Below are positions 7,686-16,446 of a DNA stretch of 64,000 nucleotides, piece after piece. Source of the DNA: Sphingorhabdus sp. EL138 (lineage in GTDB: Bacteria > Pseudomonadota > Alphaproteobacteria > Sphingomonadales > Sphingomonadaceae); assembly GCF_945862485.1 (NCBI RefSeq), contig NZ_CAMAYF010000004.1, positions 1 through 64,000 of the forward strand, given 5' to 3'. The notes beneath the pieces were generated by a model. The model made no database searches, was not told where the DNA came from, and saw only the letters and a program-made list of their open reading frames with translations. The position numbers and the translations under genes were made by a program. How positions within the stretch are numbered: position 1 is the stretch's first letter; each line of letters begins with the position of its first letter.

Positions 7686-10016
7686 TTACACACCCAGATT
7701 GCGAAATGCCAGACGGAACAGGAAGCTGTTGCCGCGCTGGGAATCACCGACAGGCTGATAGTCGCGGCGCCACGTTAGACTTAAGGATAAGCAATCGTCA
7801 TCATAGGATAGACCAAGCCTATGGCGGATTGGGTCGAAGCCATCCGAGATACTTGTAGGGTCTTCGGCCGTGTTGGTAAGATCGAGAATAGTAGATCCAA
7901 ATACTGACCAGTAGCGCGCCACACGGACACGCCCCGCTAGACGTATTTCTTCGCGATCCTTTAAGTCCTCCAGCGTTGGGCCAATGTTGCGGTTCAACTT
8001 CAGATAGCCGGCCTGCAGATACGTTCCGCGTGAGCCAACCGTGGCGTCGATCTCGTTTCGACGGATGGCCAAATTGTCTTTATCCAGTCTGAAGCGGTGC
8101 GTTAGTTTTACGATGTTTTTGAAGCGAAATTCTGAACGACCGACAATGTCTGATGCTTTGCCCGAAAGTCCCGTCCCGTCAGGAAAGATTGATGCCTGAC
8201 TGGACAGGCGATAGCTTTGGCCCAAATTCATATCGGCCGTAAAATTGGTCTTCCGCAAGGCCCAGTCGAAGCCATAAGTTACGCGATAATCGTCTTCGAA
8301 ACGGTCATAGCCTGGAAACCGGTTCAGCGCGAATAGATTACTATCCTCGAGGTCGACAGCCCGCGAATCTTCGTTTGGAATCTTCAGATTGCTGATGGCT
8401 GGTGATGCCACGACCTGAACGCGCGGGGTAAATATCTGCGTGCCTCCAAAGGTCTGTCCTACGAAAGTCCATTTTGCGTCTACCGCCGTTGCAAATATGC
8501 TGCGCGTTTGCCAGCCGGTTTCACCGCGGTAAATGGCTGTAAGCGTACGTGCATTATCGTCACTATTGTAGACATCGCCGCGCGCAAGCATGGTAAAGGA
8601 GACTTCTTGACCCAAGCTATTAATGGTCCGTAAGTCCCATTTGGCAGAAGCAAAGGCCCGTTGTGTATCTTGTCCCTCAGTACGGGCAATAGCCAGGCTG
8701 TTGGCCTGAAGCTGTAAAGTTCCCCCAACCACTGGGGCATCGATACGCAAGCGGTAATCTATTTCGGGCAGCGCAACGGGCGCAAGCCCTTGCGGATCGC
8801 CTGTGCGTAAGGTCTGTACCGCCCAGCCTGCCAATGAAAAGTAGCTTTTGCCGCCGATGCGTTCCGCCGAAAATGTCGACCGTAGCCTATCGTCGCGGCT
8901 TATATCATAGCGCCGAAGGAATGTCCGGTCGGATGCATAGCGGCCAGATGTCGAAAATGACCAATATGGGTCTAATTGAAAACGGCTAGCGCCCTCCAGA
9001 TATCCCCGAAACACATTTGACCCCACAGAGCTTGTAATACCGCTCGTGCTAATACGGTCGCTATATGTGCCATATGCCGTTAGGTCGATCGCGCCATATT
9101 TTTCCAAGGACCGAAAATTCACGCGGCCCAAAGGTGCCGCATCGGAAAATGCAGTGACTGATCCAGTTAAATCCCGATTTTGAGTGATGCGCCAATAATA
9201 AGATTGTTCTAGTTCAATGCCGTTGTTGCGCGAGAAACCGATGCTTGGAACGAGAAAGCCGCTGCCGGCCTTTGTCCCGACAGGGTGCGATAAAAACGGT
9301 AACGGTACAATGGGTAACCCAAAGATCTCGATACGCGCACCTTCATAATCAACACGTTTCTTGGCTGGGTCATAGACAACCTTAACAGCCTTTACTTCCC
9401 AGCTTGGCTTTTTCGGGCAGCCATCGGCGCTTTCAACCTTGCACGCAGTATATGCTGCGTAATCCAGAGTATACACGCCATCTTTGCGTGCGCCGCGATT
9501 GGCCGCCAAGCGACTTTTGTCGGCCAGCACCACAAGCATATTGTTAATGACGCCGTCTTTGAGCGCATCGGTAAGTTCAATTTTATCGCCATAAGCGACG
9601 TCGCCATCCGGCCCTATGGCCCGAATATTGCCTTCGGCCAATACTTGACCGGTTGTCCGGTTCCAGACGATATTGTCCGCTTGGATCGTGTACCCTTCCC
9701 GACTGGCAATTACGTTGCCTTTGGCTGTCACCTTCTCAGTGTTGGAATCATACTCAACGACCTCGGCGGCAAATCCGATCTGGTCGCTGGTCTGCCGCGG
9801 TGTGGCCGCTGTAGCCTCGCTTTGGGCCATTGCAATGGTCGACAACGAACCGCATCCGAGCAGTATCGGCATAAGCAGAACATGAAGAAGGGCGGGCCGG
9901 GGGGCGAGAATAATCATAAAAACCGATAAGCCCTTTATCGCTGCTATTGCCGTGGGTCCACCCATGTTGCCACGCATGGCATTATTTGCGTCGAAGCGCT
10001 GGTATCTTAACGCCAT
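7686..10016 (-). CDS. lptD: LPS-assembly protein LptD
   Basis: Outer-membrane beta-barrel that, with the lipoprotein LptE, inserts lipopolysaccharide into the outer leaflet. The protein has an N-terminal signal region, then an OstA/LptA-like periplasmic jellyroll (about 80-230, including FAAEVVEYDSNTEKVTAKGN and YTIQADNIVWN). After that comes a long C-terminal barrel of alternating aromatic/polar strands up to the final LAFRNLGV. Length 776 fits. The hydrophobic stretch MIILAPRPALLHVLLMPILL only begins at residue 34, so the true start may be an internal ATG near 9917. It heads the lptD-surA-pdxA-rsmA run and diverges from pepA across 78 bases. Confidence 0.93.
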   Translation of the reverse strand: MALRYQRFDANNAMRGNMGGPTAIAAIKGLSVFMIILAPRPALLHVLLMPILLGCGSLSTIAMAQSEATAATPRQTSDQIGFAAEVVEYDSNTEKVTAKGNVIASREGYTIQADNIVWNRTTGQVLAEGNIRAIGPDGDVAYGDKIELTDALKDGVINNMLVVLADKSRLAANRGARKDGVYTLDYAAYTACKVESADGCPKKPSWEVKAVKVVYDPAKKRVDYEGARIEIFGLPIVPLPFLSHPVGTKAGSGFLVPSIGFSRNNGIELEQSYYWRITQNRDLTGSVTAFSDAAPLGRVNFRSLEKYGAIDLTAYGTYSDRISTSGITSSVGSNVFRGYLEGASRFQLDPYWSFSTSGRYASDRTFLRRYDISRDDRLRSTFSAERIGGKSYFSLAGWAVQTLRTGDPQGLAPVALPEIDYRLRIDAPVVGGTLQLQANSLAIARTEGQDTQRAFASAKWDLRTINSLGQEVSFTMLARGDVYNSDDNARTLTAIYRGETGWQTRSIFATAVDAKWTFVGQTFGGTQIFTPRVQVVASPAISNLKIPNEDSRAVDLEDSNLFALNRFPGYDRFEDDYRVTYGFDWALRKTNFTADMNLGQSYRLSSQASIFPDGTGLSGKASDIVGRSEFRFKNIVKLTHRFRLDKDNLAIRRNEIDATVGSRGTYLQAGYLKLNRNIGPTLEDLKDREEIRLAGRVRVARYWSVFGSTILDLTNTAEDPTSISDGFDPIRHRLGLSYDDDCLSLSLTWRRDYQPVGDSQRGNSFLFRLAFRNLGV

Positions 10017-10094
10017 CTTTTGCTTTAATCGGAAAGGATAATGGGCCTATAGAAACGTTAAACATGTTACCCAGCGGAAAGGCTGTTTAATTCC

Positions 10095-11552
10095 ATGAAA
10101 ATCAAATTTACCGATGCGCGCCCCCAAGATGCCGATGTGCTCGCATTTATCGTTACCAAAAGCAGCTTTGCCGATTTCGAATTTCCCTTGGAAAAAGCGG
10201 ACATTATTCACGCGACTGCAAAGCTTGCACGGTTTGAGGGTGTTGCTGGACAAAATTTCCTGTTGATCAACGAACAAGACGGCAAATTGGTGCGCATCAT
10301 GCTTTTGGGCGTGGCGGAAGGCGAAGCGGCGGATTACCAGAAAGCTGGTGGCGACATTATCGCCAAGGTGCAGACATCGGGCGCAAAACATATTGCCGTT
10401 CATGGGGCTAATTTGACAGTACAGCACGCGGCAGAGGTTGCTTTTGGCGCTACTCTGCGCAACTGGCGGATGGACAAATATCGCACCAAATTGCCGGAAA
10501 CTTCAAAGCCGACTGTGGACTCTTTCACTGTTGTTGCTGCGCCAGCGGAGGCCAGCGCACATTGGGCAAGTTACCAAGCAGTGGCCGAAGGCGTTGCCTT
10601 GACCAAGGAATTGGTCACTGAGCCAGCGAACATCATCTACCCCGAGAGCTTTGTTGCGCGTTGCCAGCACCTAAAGGAACTGGGCGTCGAAATCAGTGTG
10701 CTGGATGATAAGGATATGGCGGCGCTTGGCATGGGAGCGCTGTTGGGTGTGGCACAAGGTTCCCGCCGGCCAGCGCGCCTGTTGGTGATGAAGTGGGACG
10801 GCACTGGTGGCGCTCAGGAACGGCCAGTCGCCTTGGTCGGCAAGGGTGTTACGTTCGATACAGGTGGTATCTCTATCAAGCCAGCGGCAGGCATGGAAGA
10901 TATGAAATGGGACATGGGCGGCGCGGGTGCGGTGGCTGGTGCCATGAAGGCATTGGCGGGACGCAAGGCCAAGGCCCATGTCGTGGGCGTCTGCGGCCTT
11001 GTGGAGAATATGCCCGATGGCAATGCACAACGTCCCGGTGATATCGTCACGTCTATGTCGGGCCAAACCATTGAAGTGTTGAACACCGACGCAGAAGGCC
11101 GCCTTATTCTGTGCGACGCGCTCCATTGGGTGCAGGTAAAACACAACCCGGAATATATCGTCGATTTGGCGACGCTGACAGGTGCGATTATTGTCTCGCT
11201 TGGTAGCGAATATGCAGGGCTATTTTCGAACAGTGATGAACTTGCCGATAAGCTAACGGCGGCGGGTAAGGCGTCCGGCGACCCGCTCTGGCGCTTCCCC
11301 TTGTCCAAGGCTTATGACAAGATGATCGATAGCCCGATTGCCGACATGAAGAATATCGGCGGCAAAGGTGCTGGTTCCATTACTGCCGCGCAATTCTTGG
11401 GCCGTTTTATAAGGGACGGCGTGAAATGGGCGCATCTTGATATTGCCGGGACCGTGTGGGCCGACAAGCCTGGTCCCGTGTGGGACAAGGGCGCAACCGG
11501 ATTTGGCGTGCGTTTGCTTGATCGCTTCGTCGCCGACAATTTCGAAGGCTGA
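10095..11552 (+). CDS. pepA: Leucyl aminopeptidase (M17)
   Basis: Cytosolic di-metal aminopeptidase of family M17, which removes N-terminal residues from peptides in protein turnover. The C-terminal catalytic domain contains GKGVTFDTGGISIKP and the signature NTDAEGRLIL, holding the metal ligands and the arginine that binds bicarbonate. The N-terminal half is the variable macro-like domain that builds the hexamer. Length is 485 residues. It is followed after 12 bases by holC, a pairing common in proteobacteria. Confidence 0.96.
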   Translation: MKIKFTDARPQDADVLAFIVTKSSFADFEFPLEKADIIHATAKLARFEGVAGQNFLLINEQDGKLVRIMLLGVAEGEAADYQKAGGDIIAKVQTSGAKHIAVHGANLTVQHAAEVAFGATLRNWRMDKYRTKLPETSKPTVDSFTVVAAPAEASAHWASYQAVAEGVALTKELVTEPANIIYPESFVARCQHLKELGVEISVLDDKDMAALGMGALLGVAQGSRRPARLLVMKWDGTGGAQERPVALVGKGVTFDTGGISIKPAAGMEDMKWDMGGAGAVAGAMKALAGRKAKAHVVGVCGLVENMPDGNAQRPGDIVTSMSGQTIEVLNTDAEGRLILCDALHWVQVKHNPEYIVDLATLTGAIIVSLGSEYAGLFSNSDELADKLTAAGKASGDPLWRFPLSKAYDKMIDSPIADMKNIGGKGAGSITAAQFLGRFIRDGVKWAHLDIAGTVWADKPGPVWDKGATGFGVRLLDRFVADNFEG

Positions 11553-11564
11553 TGTAGTAGCATC

Positions 11565-11996
11565 ATGCAGGTCGATTTCTATCAGCTCACCCGCGATCCT
11601 GCTGAAAAAATACTTCCCTCCATCGCGCAGCATGTGCGGGATGATGGAGGGCGGTTACTGATTGTCAGTAACGACAGCAAGCAGTTGGATGCCATATCTT
11701 CCGCGCTTTGGACGGCAAAGGCGGACAGTTTTCTCGCGCACGCCAAGGCGGGCGAGGGAGAGGATGCACTGCAACCTATATTGTTGTCACATGACGCAGA
11801 GGCCCCCAATAAAGCCCGTTTTGTGGCCATTGCTGATGGAATCTGGCGCTCGATTGAAAAAGAATTCGATCGCATTTTTTATCTTTTTCCGCCCAGCCAC
11901 ATCGACAACGCGCGCGCTGCGTGGCGAAGCTTAAGCGATGGGGTTGAGCGGCGGTACTGGAAACAGGACGGCGGTAAATGGGTGCAAGGCCCATAA
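11565..11996 (+). CDS. holC: DNA polymerase III subunit chi
   Basis: Chi subunit of the replicative clamp loader; in known systems it connects the tau/gamma-psi complex to single-strand binding protein. The 143-residue protein has the chi fold pattern: VDFYQLTRDPAEKILPSIA at the N-terminus, GRLLIVSND (second strand), LWTAKADSFLAH, QPILLS, and DRIFYLFPP near residue 105. It lies 12 bases after pepA and is probably co-transcribed with it. No obvious psi (holD) gene is nearby, as is usual in alphaproteobacteria. Confidence 0.9.
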   Translation: MQVDFYQLTRDPAEKILPSIAQHVRDDGGRLLIVSNDSKQLDAISSALWTAKADSFLAHAKAGEGEDALQPILLSHDAEAPNKARFVAIADGIWRSIEKEFDRIFYLFPPSHIDNARAAWRSLSDGVERRYWKQDGGKWVQGP

Positions 11997-12064
11997 AGCT
12001 TGCACAAAAGGCTAAGCAAGGTTAGACGCGCGCCAAATTCACCCCTATATATTTGGAGCATCTC

Positions 12065-12487
12065 ATGGCGGTTACGCGCACATTTTCGATCATCAAGCCT
12101 GACGCAACACGCCGCAACCTGACAGGTGCCGTGACCAAGATGCTTGAAGAAGCTGGCCTGCGCGTTGTGGCTTCAAAGCGCATTCACATGTCGCGTGCAC
12201 AAGCAGAAGGCTTTTACGCCGTACACAAAGAACGCCCGTTCTTTGGCGAACTCGTCGAATTCATGATCAGCGGACCAGTGGTCGTTCAAGTGCTGGAGGG
12301 CGAAGGCGCCATGCAGCGCAACCGAGACATCATGGGCGCGACCAACCCCGAAAATGCAGAACCCGGCACGATCCGCAAGGAATTGGCCGAAAGCATCGAA
12401 GCCAACACCGTGCATGGTTCGGACAGCGATGAAAACGCCGCCATCGAAATCGCCTATTTCTTCAAGCCTGAAGAGATTGTTGGGTAA
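12065..12487 (+). CDS. ndk: Nucleoside diphosphate kinase
   Basis: Transfers the gamma-phosphate between nucleoside triphosphates and diphosphates through a phosphohistidine, balancing NTP and dNTP pools. The family pattern is clear: [17 protein letters not shown] at the start, NIMGATNP-type segment ([17 protein letters not shown]), and the active-site His in [14 protein letters not shown]. From the ATG at 12065 the protein has 140 residues, the standard length. The upstream in-frame ATG at 12053 would add MEHL, which other family members lack. A hairpin follows the gene. Confidence 0.96.
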   Translation: MAVTRTFSIIKPDATRRNLTGAVTKMLEEAGLRVVASKRIHMSRAQAEGFYAVHKERPFFGELVEFMISGPVVVQVLEGEGAMQRNRDIMGATNPENAEPGTIRKELAESIEANTVHGSDSDENAAIEIAYFFKPEEIVG

Positions 12488-12508
12488 GCTAACCTATATG
12501 CTCTATGC

Positions 12509-12541
12509 CCCGACTTCCCTGAGCTAATCAGGTAAGTCGGG
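12509..12541. terminator. Nested inverted repeat between ndk and purN
   Basis: CCCGACTT (12509-12516) pairs with AAGTCGGG (12534-12541). Inside, CCTGA (12518-12522) pairs with TCAGG (12528-12532) around a GCTAA loop, with one mismatched pair between the two stems. It lies between the convergent ndk and purN genes, so it probably ends or stabilises both transcripts. No T-run follows on either strand, so it is not a textbook Rho-independent terminator. Confidence 0.6.
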
Positions 12542-12615
12542 CGTCATTCGCGGGGCGATTTAGGATTGTGTCCTAAGAACTTCACACAATCGCAGTCCAC
12601 CGCCTTCAAATCGGG

Positions 12616-13563
12616 CTAAAATTCCCCCGCCACATCCATAAGCCTCGTCAATTTCTTCGGTGCCACCGCGCGCCAGCTTTTGGCGATCCAGTCGCCAATA
12701 TGGTCCCAATCGGTGTCGCCAAGGTCCAGCCGGATGCCAACCCATCCATCCCCGAAATAGGCCGGGCGATAGTAACGCTCCGCGTCGCTGTCGATAAGCA
12801 TCAACTGCTCCTCAACGCCGCTGATTTTGACCAATAACGCGGTTTTGCCGTCGCCGTGATGATCCACCGACACATAAGCGAATTTCTTGCCACCGATAAT
12901 GCCGAAGCACGGCATGCCGTGGGATAGAACTTCGTCCGCGTCGGGCTGGGCGAGGGCGAGAGTGCGGACCTGCGCCGTCAGATATTCCGGGTTGGTATCG
13001 CGCGCGACAAAATCGGCCAGCGTCTTCGGGTATAATTGATATTCCGCCATTTTTACGCGGTCGGCGAGTGTATCTTCTGTGTCGCCGGGTAAAATTGCCA
13101 CTTCGATTTGGCCAAGCACGGGGCCGTCGTCCAGCTCGGCCGTAACCAAATGGACGCTGGTTCCTGCGACCGAGTCTTTTGCTTGTATAGCCCTTTGATG
13201 GGTATGTAGTCCTTTATATTTGGGCAACAAAGACGGGTGGATATTGAGCATGCGTCCATCCCATTTTGCGACGAATTCCTTTGACAATATTCGCATATAT
13301 CCTGCCAATGCGACATATGTCGCGCCGGATTTTACGATTGCATCATGCATGATTGCGTCATGGGCCACACGGTCAAGGCCGATATGAGATTTTGTGAAGG
13401 TAGGGATGCCTTCTGCTGCCGCGATTTTTAGGCCTTCAGCGTCTGGGTTATTGCTAGCAACCAGAATGATTTCATATGGACAGCTTCGCAGTTTAGACGC
13501 GAATAACAGGGCCGCCATATTGGTGCCCGCGCCGGAGATGAGGACGGCGACTTTGGCTTTCAT
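12616..13563 (-). CDS. purN: PurN glycinamide formyltransferase fused to an MmcQ/YjbR-like domain
   Basis: Residues 1 to about 190 are phosphoribosylglycinamide formyltransferase, the third step of purine synthesis, using 10-formyl-THF. Visible are VLISGAGTNM, Asn107 and His109 in NIHPSLLPKYKG, and Asp145/146 in LDDGPVLG. Ordinary PurN proteins are about 190-215 residues; this one is 315. The extra C-terminal segment (about 197-315) has the pattern of MmcQ/YjbR proteins: AQPDADEVLSHGMPCFGI, GKKFAYVSVD, ALLVKISG, RYYRPAYFGDGWVGIRL and a closing helix. There is no stop or frameshift between the parts. It follows purM by 42 bases. The role of the added domain is unknown. Confidence 0.93.
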   Translation of the reverse strand: MKAKVAVLISGAGTNMAALLFASKLRSCPYEIILVASNNPDAEGLKIAAAEGIPTFTKSHIGLDRVAHDAIMHDAIVKSGATYVALAGYMRILSKEFVAKWDGRMLNIHPSLLPKYKGLHTHQRAIQAKDSVAGTSVHLVTAELDDGPVLGQIEVAILPGDTEDTLADRVKMAEYQLYPKTLADFVARDTNPEYLTAQVRTLALAQPDADEVLSHGMPCFGIIGGKKFAYVSVDHHGDGKTALLVKISGVEEQLMLIDSDAERYYRPAYFGDGWVGIRLDLGDTDWDHIGDWIAKSWRAVAPKKLTRLMDVAGEF

Positions 13564-13605
13564 ATGCCCTCCCTTTGCCGAGGGCGGCAGAGAGATAAAG
13601 GCAAT

Positions 13606-14712
13606 TTAGCCCACATAAGTTGCAGTCCAATCGGATTGCGCGCTCCATGTTTCGATAGAGCCCGTGACGGTGCAGCCTTTGTCTCCCGATGCAATGTGGC
13701 CGATATTAAACACTGTCTCACCAGCGGCCTCTAAAGCGGCCGTCACGTCGGCTACATCCGCCTGCGTAACCACTACAGCCATGCCGACGCCGCAATTAAA
13801 CGTGCGCGCCATTTCCTCTGGCTCAATATTTCCCTGTGCTTGTAAAAACGCCATCAGGCGCGGCTGCCTCCAAGCGTCCGCGTTGACATGCGCATGAAGC
13901 CCTGCTGGCAAAATGCGCGGGATGTTTTCGAGCAAACCGCCGCCCGTGATATGCGCCATTGCGTGGATTTTGCCGGTGCGTACCAGCGGCAACAAGGATT
14001 TTACATAAATCCGGGTTGGCGCCATCAGCGCGTCGATCAGGATGACATTTTGGTCGAACAGAGCGGGGCGATCCAGCTTCCAGCCCTTGTCCGCGGCAAG
14101 CCTGCGCACCAAGGAAAAGCCGTTTGAGTGCACGCCCGAAGACGCGAGGCCCAAGATAACATCGCCCGCTACAACCTTATCGGCGGTCAGGACTTGGTCG
14201 CGTTCGACCGCGCCGACACAAAAACCAGCGAGGTCATAATCACCATCGGAGTACATGCCGGGCATTTCCGCGGTTTCGCCACCGATCAGTGCGCATCCGG
14301 CCAGTTTGCAGCCCTCGGCTATGCTCGCCACGACCGATATCGCGATAGCATTATCCAGCTTGCCGGTCGCATAATAATCAAGGAAAAACAGCGGCTCTGC
14401 GCCTTGCACGATCAGGTCATTTGCGCACATCGCGACCAAATCAATCCCGACGCCTTCGTGCCGTCCCGATTCTATCGCCAGTTTCAGCTTTGTTCCCACA
14501 CCGTCATTGGCCGCGACAAGCAAGGGGTCATTAAACCCTGCTGCTTTCAAATCAAAGAACCCGCCAAATCCGCCAAGGTCGGCGTCGGCACCTGCACGAC
14601 GCGTTGCTTTGGCCAGTGGCGCGATGGCGCGCACCAGTGCATTGCCGGTTTCGATGGAAACACCTGCCTTGGCATAGGTGTAGGATTCTGAGCTTTGATC
14701 TTTTGCGTCCAT
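13606..14712 (-). CDS. purM: Phosphoribosylformylglycinamidine cyclo-ligase
   Basis: AIR synthetase, the fifth step of purine synthesis: ATP-dependent ring closure of FGAM to aminoimidazole ribonucleotide. It shows [20 protein letters not shown], the ATP/metal segment [39 protein letters not shown] and [11 protein letters not shown], all diagnostic of PurM. Length 368 residues. It is the first gene of a purM-purN pair, placing two purine-pathway enzymes in one transcript, and diverges from the DUF2066 gene across about 60 bases. Confidence 0.96.
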   Translation of the reverse strand: MDAKDQSSESYTYAKAGVSIETGNALVRAIAPLAKATRRAGADADLGGFGGFFDLKAAGFNDPLLVAANDGVGTKLKLAIESGRHEGVGIDLVAMCANDLIVQGAEPLFFLDYYATGKLDNAIAISVVASIAEGCKLAGCALIGGETAEMPGMYSDGDYDLAGFCVGAVERDQVLTADKVVAGDVILGLASSGVHSNGFSLVRRLAADKGWKLDRPALFDQNVILIDALMAPTRIYVKSLLPLVRTGKIHAMAHITGGGLLENIPRILPAGLHAHVNADAWRQPRLMAFLQAQGNIEPEEMARTFNCGVGMAVVVTQADVADVTAALEAAGETVFNIGHIASGDKGCTVTGSIETWSAQSDWTATYVG

Positions 14713-14773
14713 TTGTCGCCGTTAGCGAGAACAGGCTTGGAATTCCACGTCTATGTCGCCTAAAGGTGCCGAG

Positions 14774-15829
14774 ATGACAAATTTGCGCAAGAATTGGTTC
14801 CGCATTGCAGCAATTGGCGTGCCATTGGCGCTGGTTGGTGGTGGCATTGTTGTTGCGCAGATTGAGGGGCCAAAGCGCGGTATTGCGCCGATTGCGAGCG
14901 CCGGGGACTTTGAAGTGACTGGCGTTTCGGTCAACGTGGTTGGCGACAACGCCTTTGAAGCACGGAAAAAGGGTTGGGAGCAGGCACAGCGCATCGCATG
15001 GGCGGCATTGTGGCGTAGAACCCACAATAATGTAGGGGCAGTTCTGTCCGATTCGACATTGGACGGAATCACTGCCGCTATTGTGGTCGAACAGGAACAA
15101 ATTGGCCCGCGCCGTTATGTCGCAAAGCTGGGCGTCTTGTTTGACCGTGCCCGTGCGGGTCAGTTGTTGGGTGTCAGCGACGTTGCACGGCGTTCTGCAC
15201 CATTGATGTTGCTGCCCGTGACCTACTCCGCAGGTGCACCCACGGTGTTTGAACAGCGCACGTCATGGCAACGAAGCTGGGCCAAATTTCGTACCGCAGA
15301 TAGCACGATCGATTATGTCCGTCCAAGCGGGGCAGGAGGGGAGTCGCTTTTGTTGAATGCGGGCCAACCTGAACGCCGCAGCCGCATTTGGTGGCGCACG
15401 ATCCTTGACCAATTCGGTGCCGCGGACGTTATCATTCCTATCGCGCGGATTGAACGGCAATGGCCGGGCGGGCCAGTTATAGGGCGCTTCTCCGCGCGTT
15501 ATGGTCCGGACAACAAGTTTCTGGGTGCATTCACGCTGCGCACATCAAGTGAAGCTGGCGTTCCTGCGATGATGGATCAAGCCGTATTGCGGATGGATCA
15601 ATTGTTCCAATCGGCCTTAGCCTCAGGGCGTCTGCGGGCCGATGCATCGCTGGTCCTTGAACCCGAAGTGGTTGAGGAGGAGGATTTGGAGGGCGAAGTC
15701 GAAGGCGCGGTGGCTTTGGATGAAGCTGGCAAGCCATTGCCGGAATCCGCCGGACCATCGCTTGACGATGTTGTTAGATCCATTGTGCCCGAGGGACAGG
15801 CCCCTTCCGCGCCTCAATCCCGTCCATAA
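14774..15829 (+). CDS. DUF2066-type exported protein
   Basis: Uncharacterised protein that I assign to the DUF2066 group from its general pattern. The ATG at 14774 is preferred over an in-frame ATG at 14753, because AAAGGTG at 14762-14768 gives it a Shine-Dalgarno sequence. From there a positively charged start (TNLRKNWFR) and a hydrophobic segment (IAAIGVPLALVGGGIVVAQ) form a signal peptide or membrane anchor. The remainder is soluble, with AFEARKKGWEQAQRIAWAALWRR near residue 60 and an acidic C-terminal tail. It is followed 15 bases later by the DnaA-like hda gene, a pairing I recall from other sphingomonads. Function unknown. Confidence 0.75.
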   Translation: MTNLRKNWFRIAAIGVPLALVGGGIVVAQIEGPKRGIAPIASAGDFEVTGVSVNVVGDNAFEARKKGWEQAQRIAWAALWRRTHNNVGAVLSDSTLDGITAAIVVEQEQIGPRRYVAKLGVLFDRARAGQLLGVSDVARRSAPLMLLPVTYSAGAPTVFEQRTSWQRSWAKFRTADSTIDYVRPSGAGGESLLLNAGQPERRSRIWWRTILDQFGAADVIIPIARIERQWPGGPVIGRFSARYGPDNKFLGAFTLRTSSEAGVPAMMDQAVLRMDQLFQSALASGRLRADASLVLEPEVVEEEDLEGEVEGAVALDEAGKPLPESAGPSLDDVVRSIVPEGQAPSAPQSRP

Positions 15830-15844
15830 GCATTTAGCGGGCCG

Positions 15845-16444
15845 ATGCGTCAAATTGCTTTACCCTTGGACGAGTTGCGCAGTGGCGTGTCGTCCAGCCT
15901 CATTATCACAGAATCGAACGCAGCGGCTTTTGCTGGATTGTCCAGTGCAGCGGGCTGGGCAAAGCGATGTGCCATTCTGACGGGCCCGGCGCGCTCGGGG
16001 AAAACACTGATGGCGCGCTATTTTTCGGGACAGAATGGCACTGTCATCGATGAAGCCGAGTCGCGTTCCGACGAAACACTTTTCAACGCCTGGAACCGTT
16101 CGCAAGAAAGCGGCGTGCCGTTATTGCTGATATCACGTTGGCAACCTGCGGAATGGAATATTGCGCTTCCCGATTTGCAGTCGCGATTAGGCGCGGCAAT
16201 GTTGCTCGAAATTGCGCCACCGGACGACGAGATGATGGAACAATTGCTGCAAAAGCAGCTCGCCGACCGGGGCGCCGCGATCAGCATAGATGCCTTAAGC
16301 TATGTGAAGCGGCGTATTGAACGCAGCTATGCTGCAATTGAAAAATTTGCGCGATCCGCAAACGCCATGGCACTCTCAGATAATGTGCCCGTAAATTTGA
16401 CCTTGGTAAAAAAGGTTATCGAAGGTGAATTTAATAGGTCCTGA
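15845..16444 (+). CDS. hdaA: DnaA-homologous replication regulator Hda
   Basis: AAA+ protein related to DnaA domain III. In Caulobacter and Escherichia coli the homologue works with the sliding clamp to stimulate ATP hydrolysis by DnaA and so prevent re-initiation. The 199-residue protein starts MRQIALPLDE, which resembles the short N-terminal clamp-binding motif (QxxLPL). It carries a Walker A-like loop (TGPARSGKT) and DnaA-like segments LPDLQSRLGAAMLLEIAPPDDE and VKRRIERSYAAIEKF. There is no C-terminal DNA-binding domain, as expected for Hda. Its end lies two bases from the convergent rnd gene. Confidence 0.9.
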   Translation: MRQIALPLDELRSGVSSSLIITESNAAAFAGLSSAAGWAKRCAILTGPARSGKTLMARYFSGQNGTVIDEAESRSDETLFNAWNRSQESGVPLLLISRWQPAEWNIALPDLQSRLGAAMLLEIAPPDDEMMEQLLQKQLADRGAAISIDALSYVKRRIERSYAAIEKFARSANAMALSDNVPVNLTLVKKVIEGEFNRS

Positions 16445-16446
16445 CC

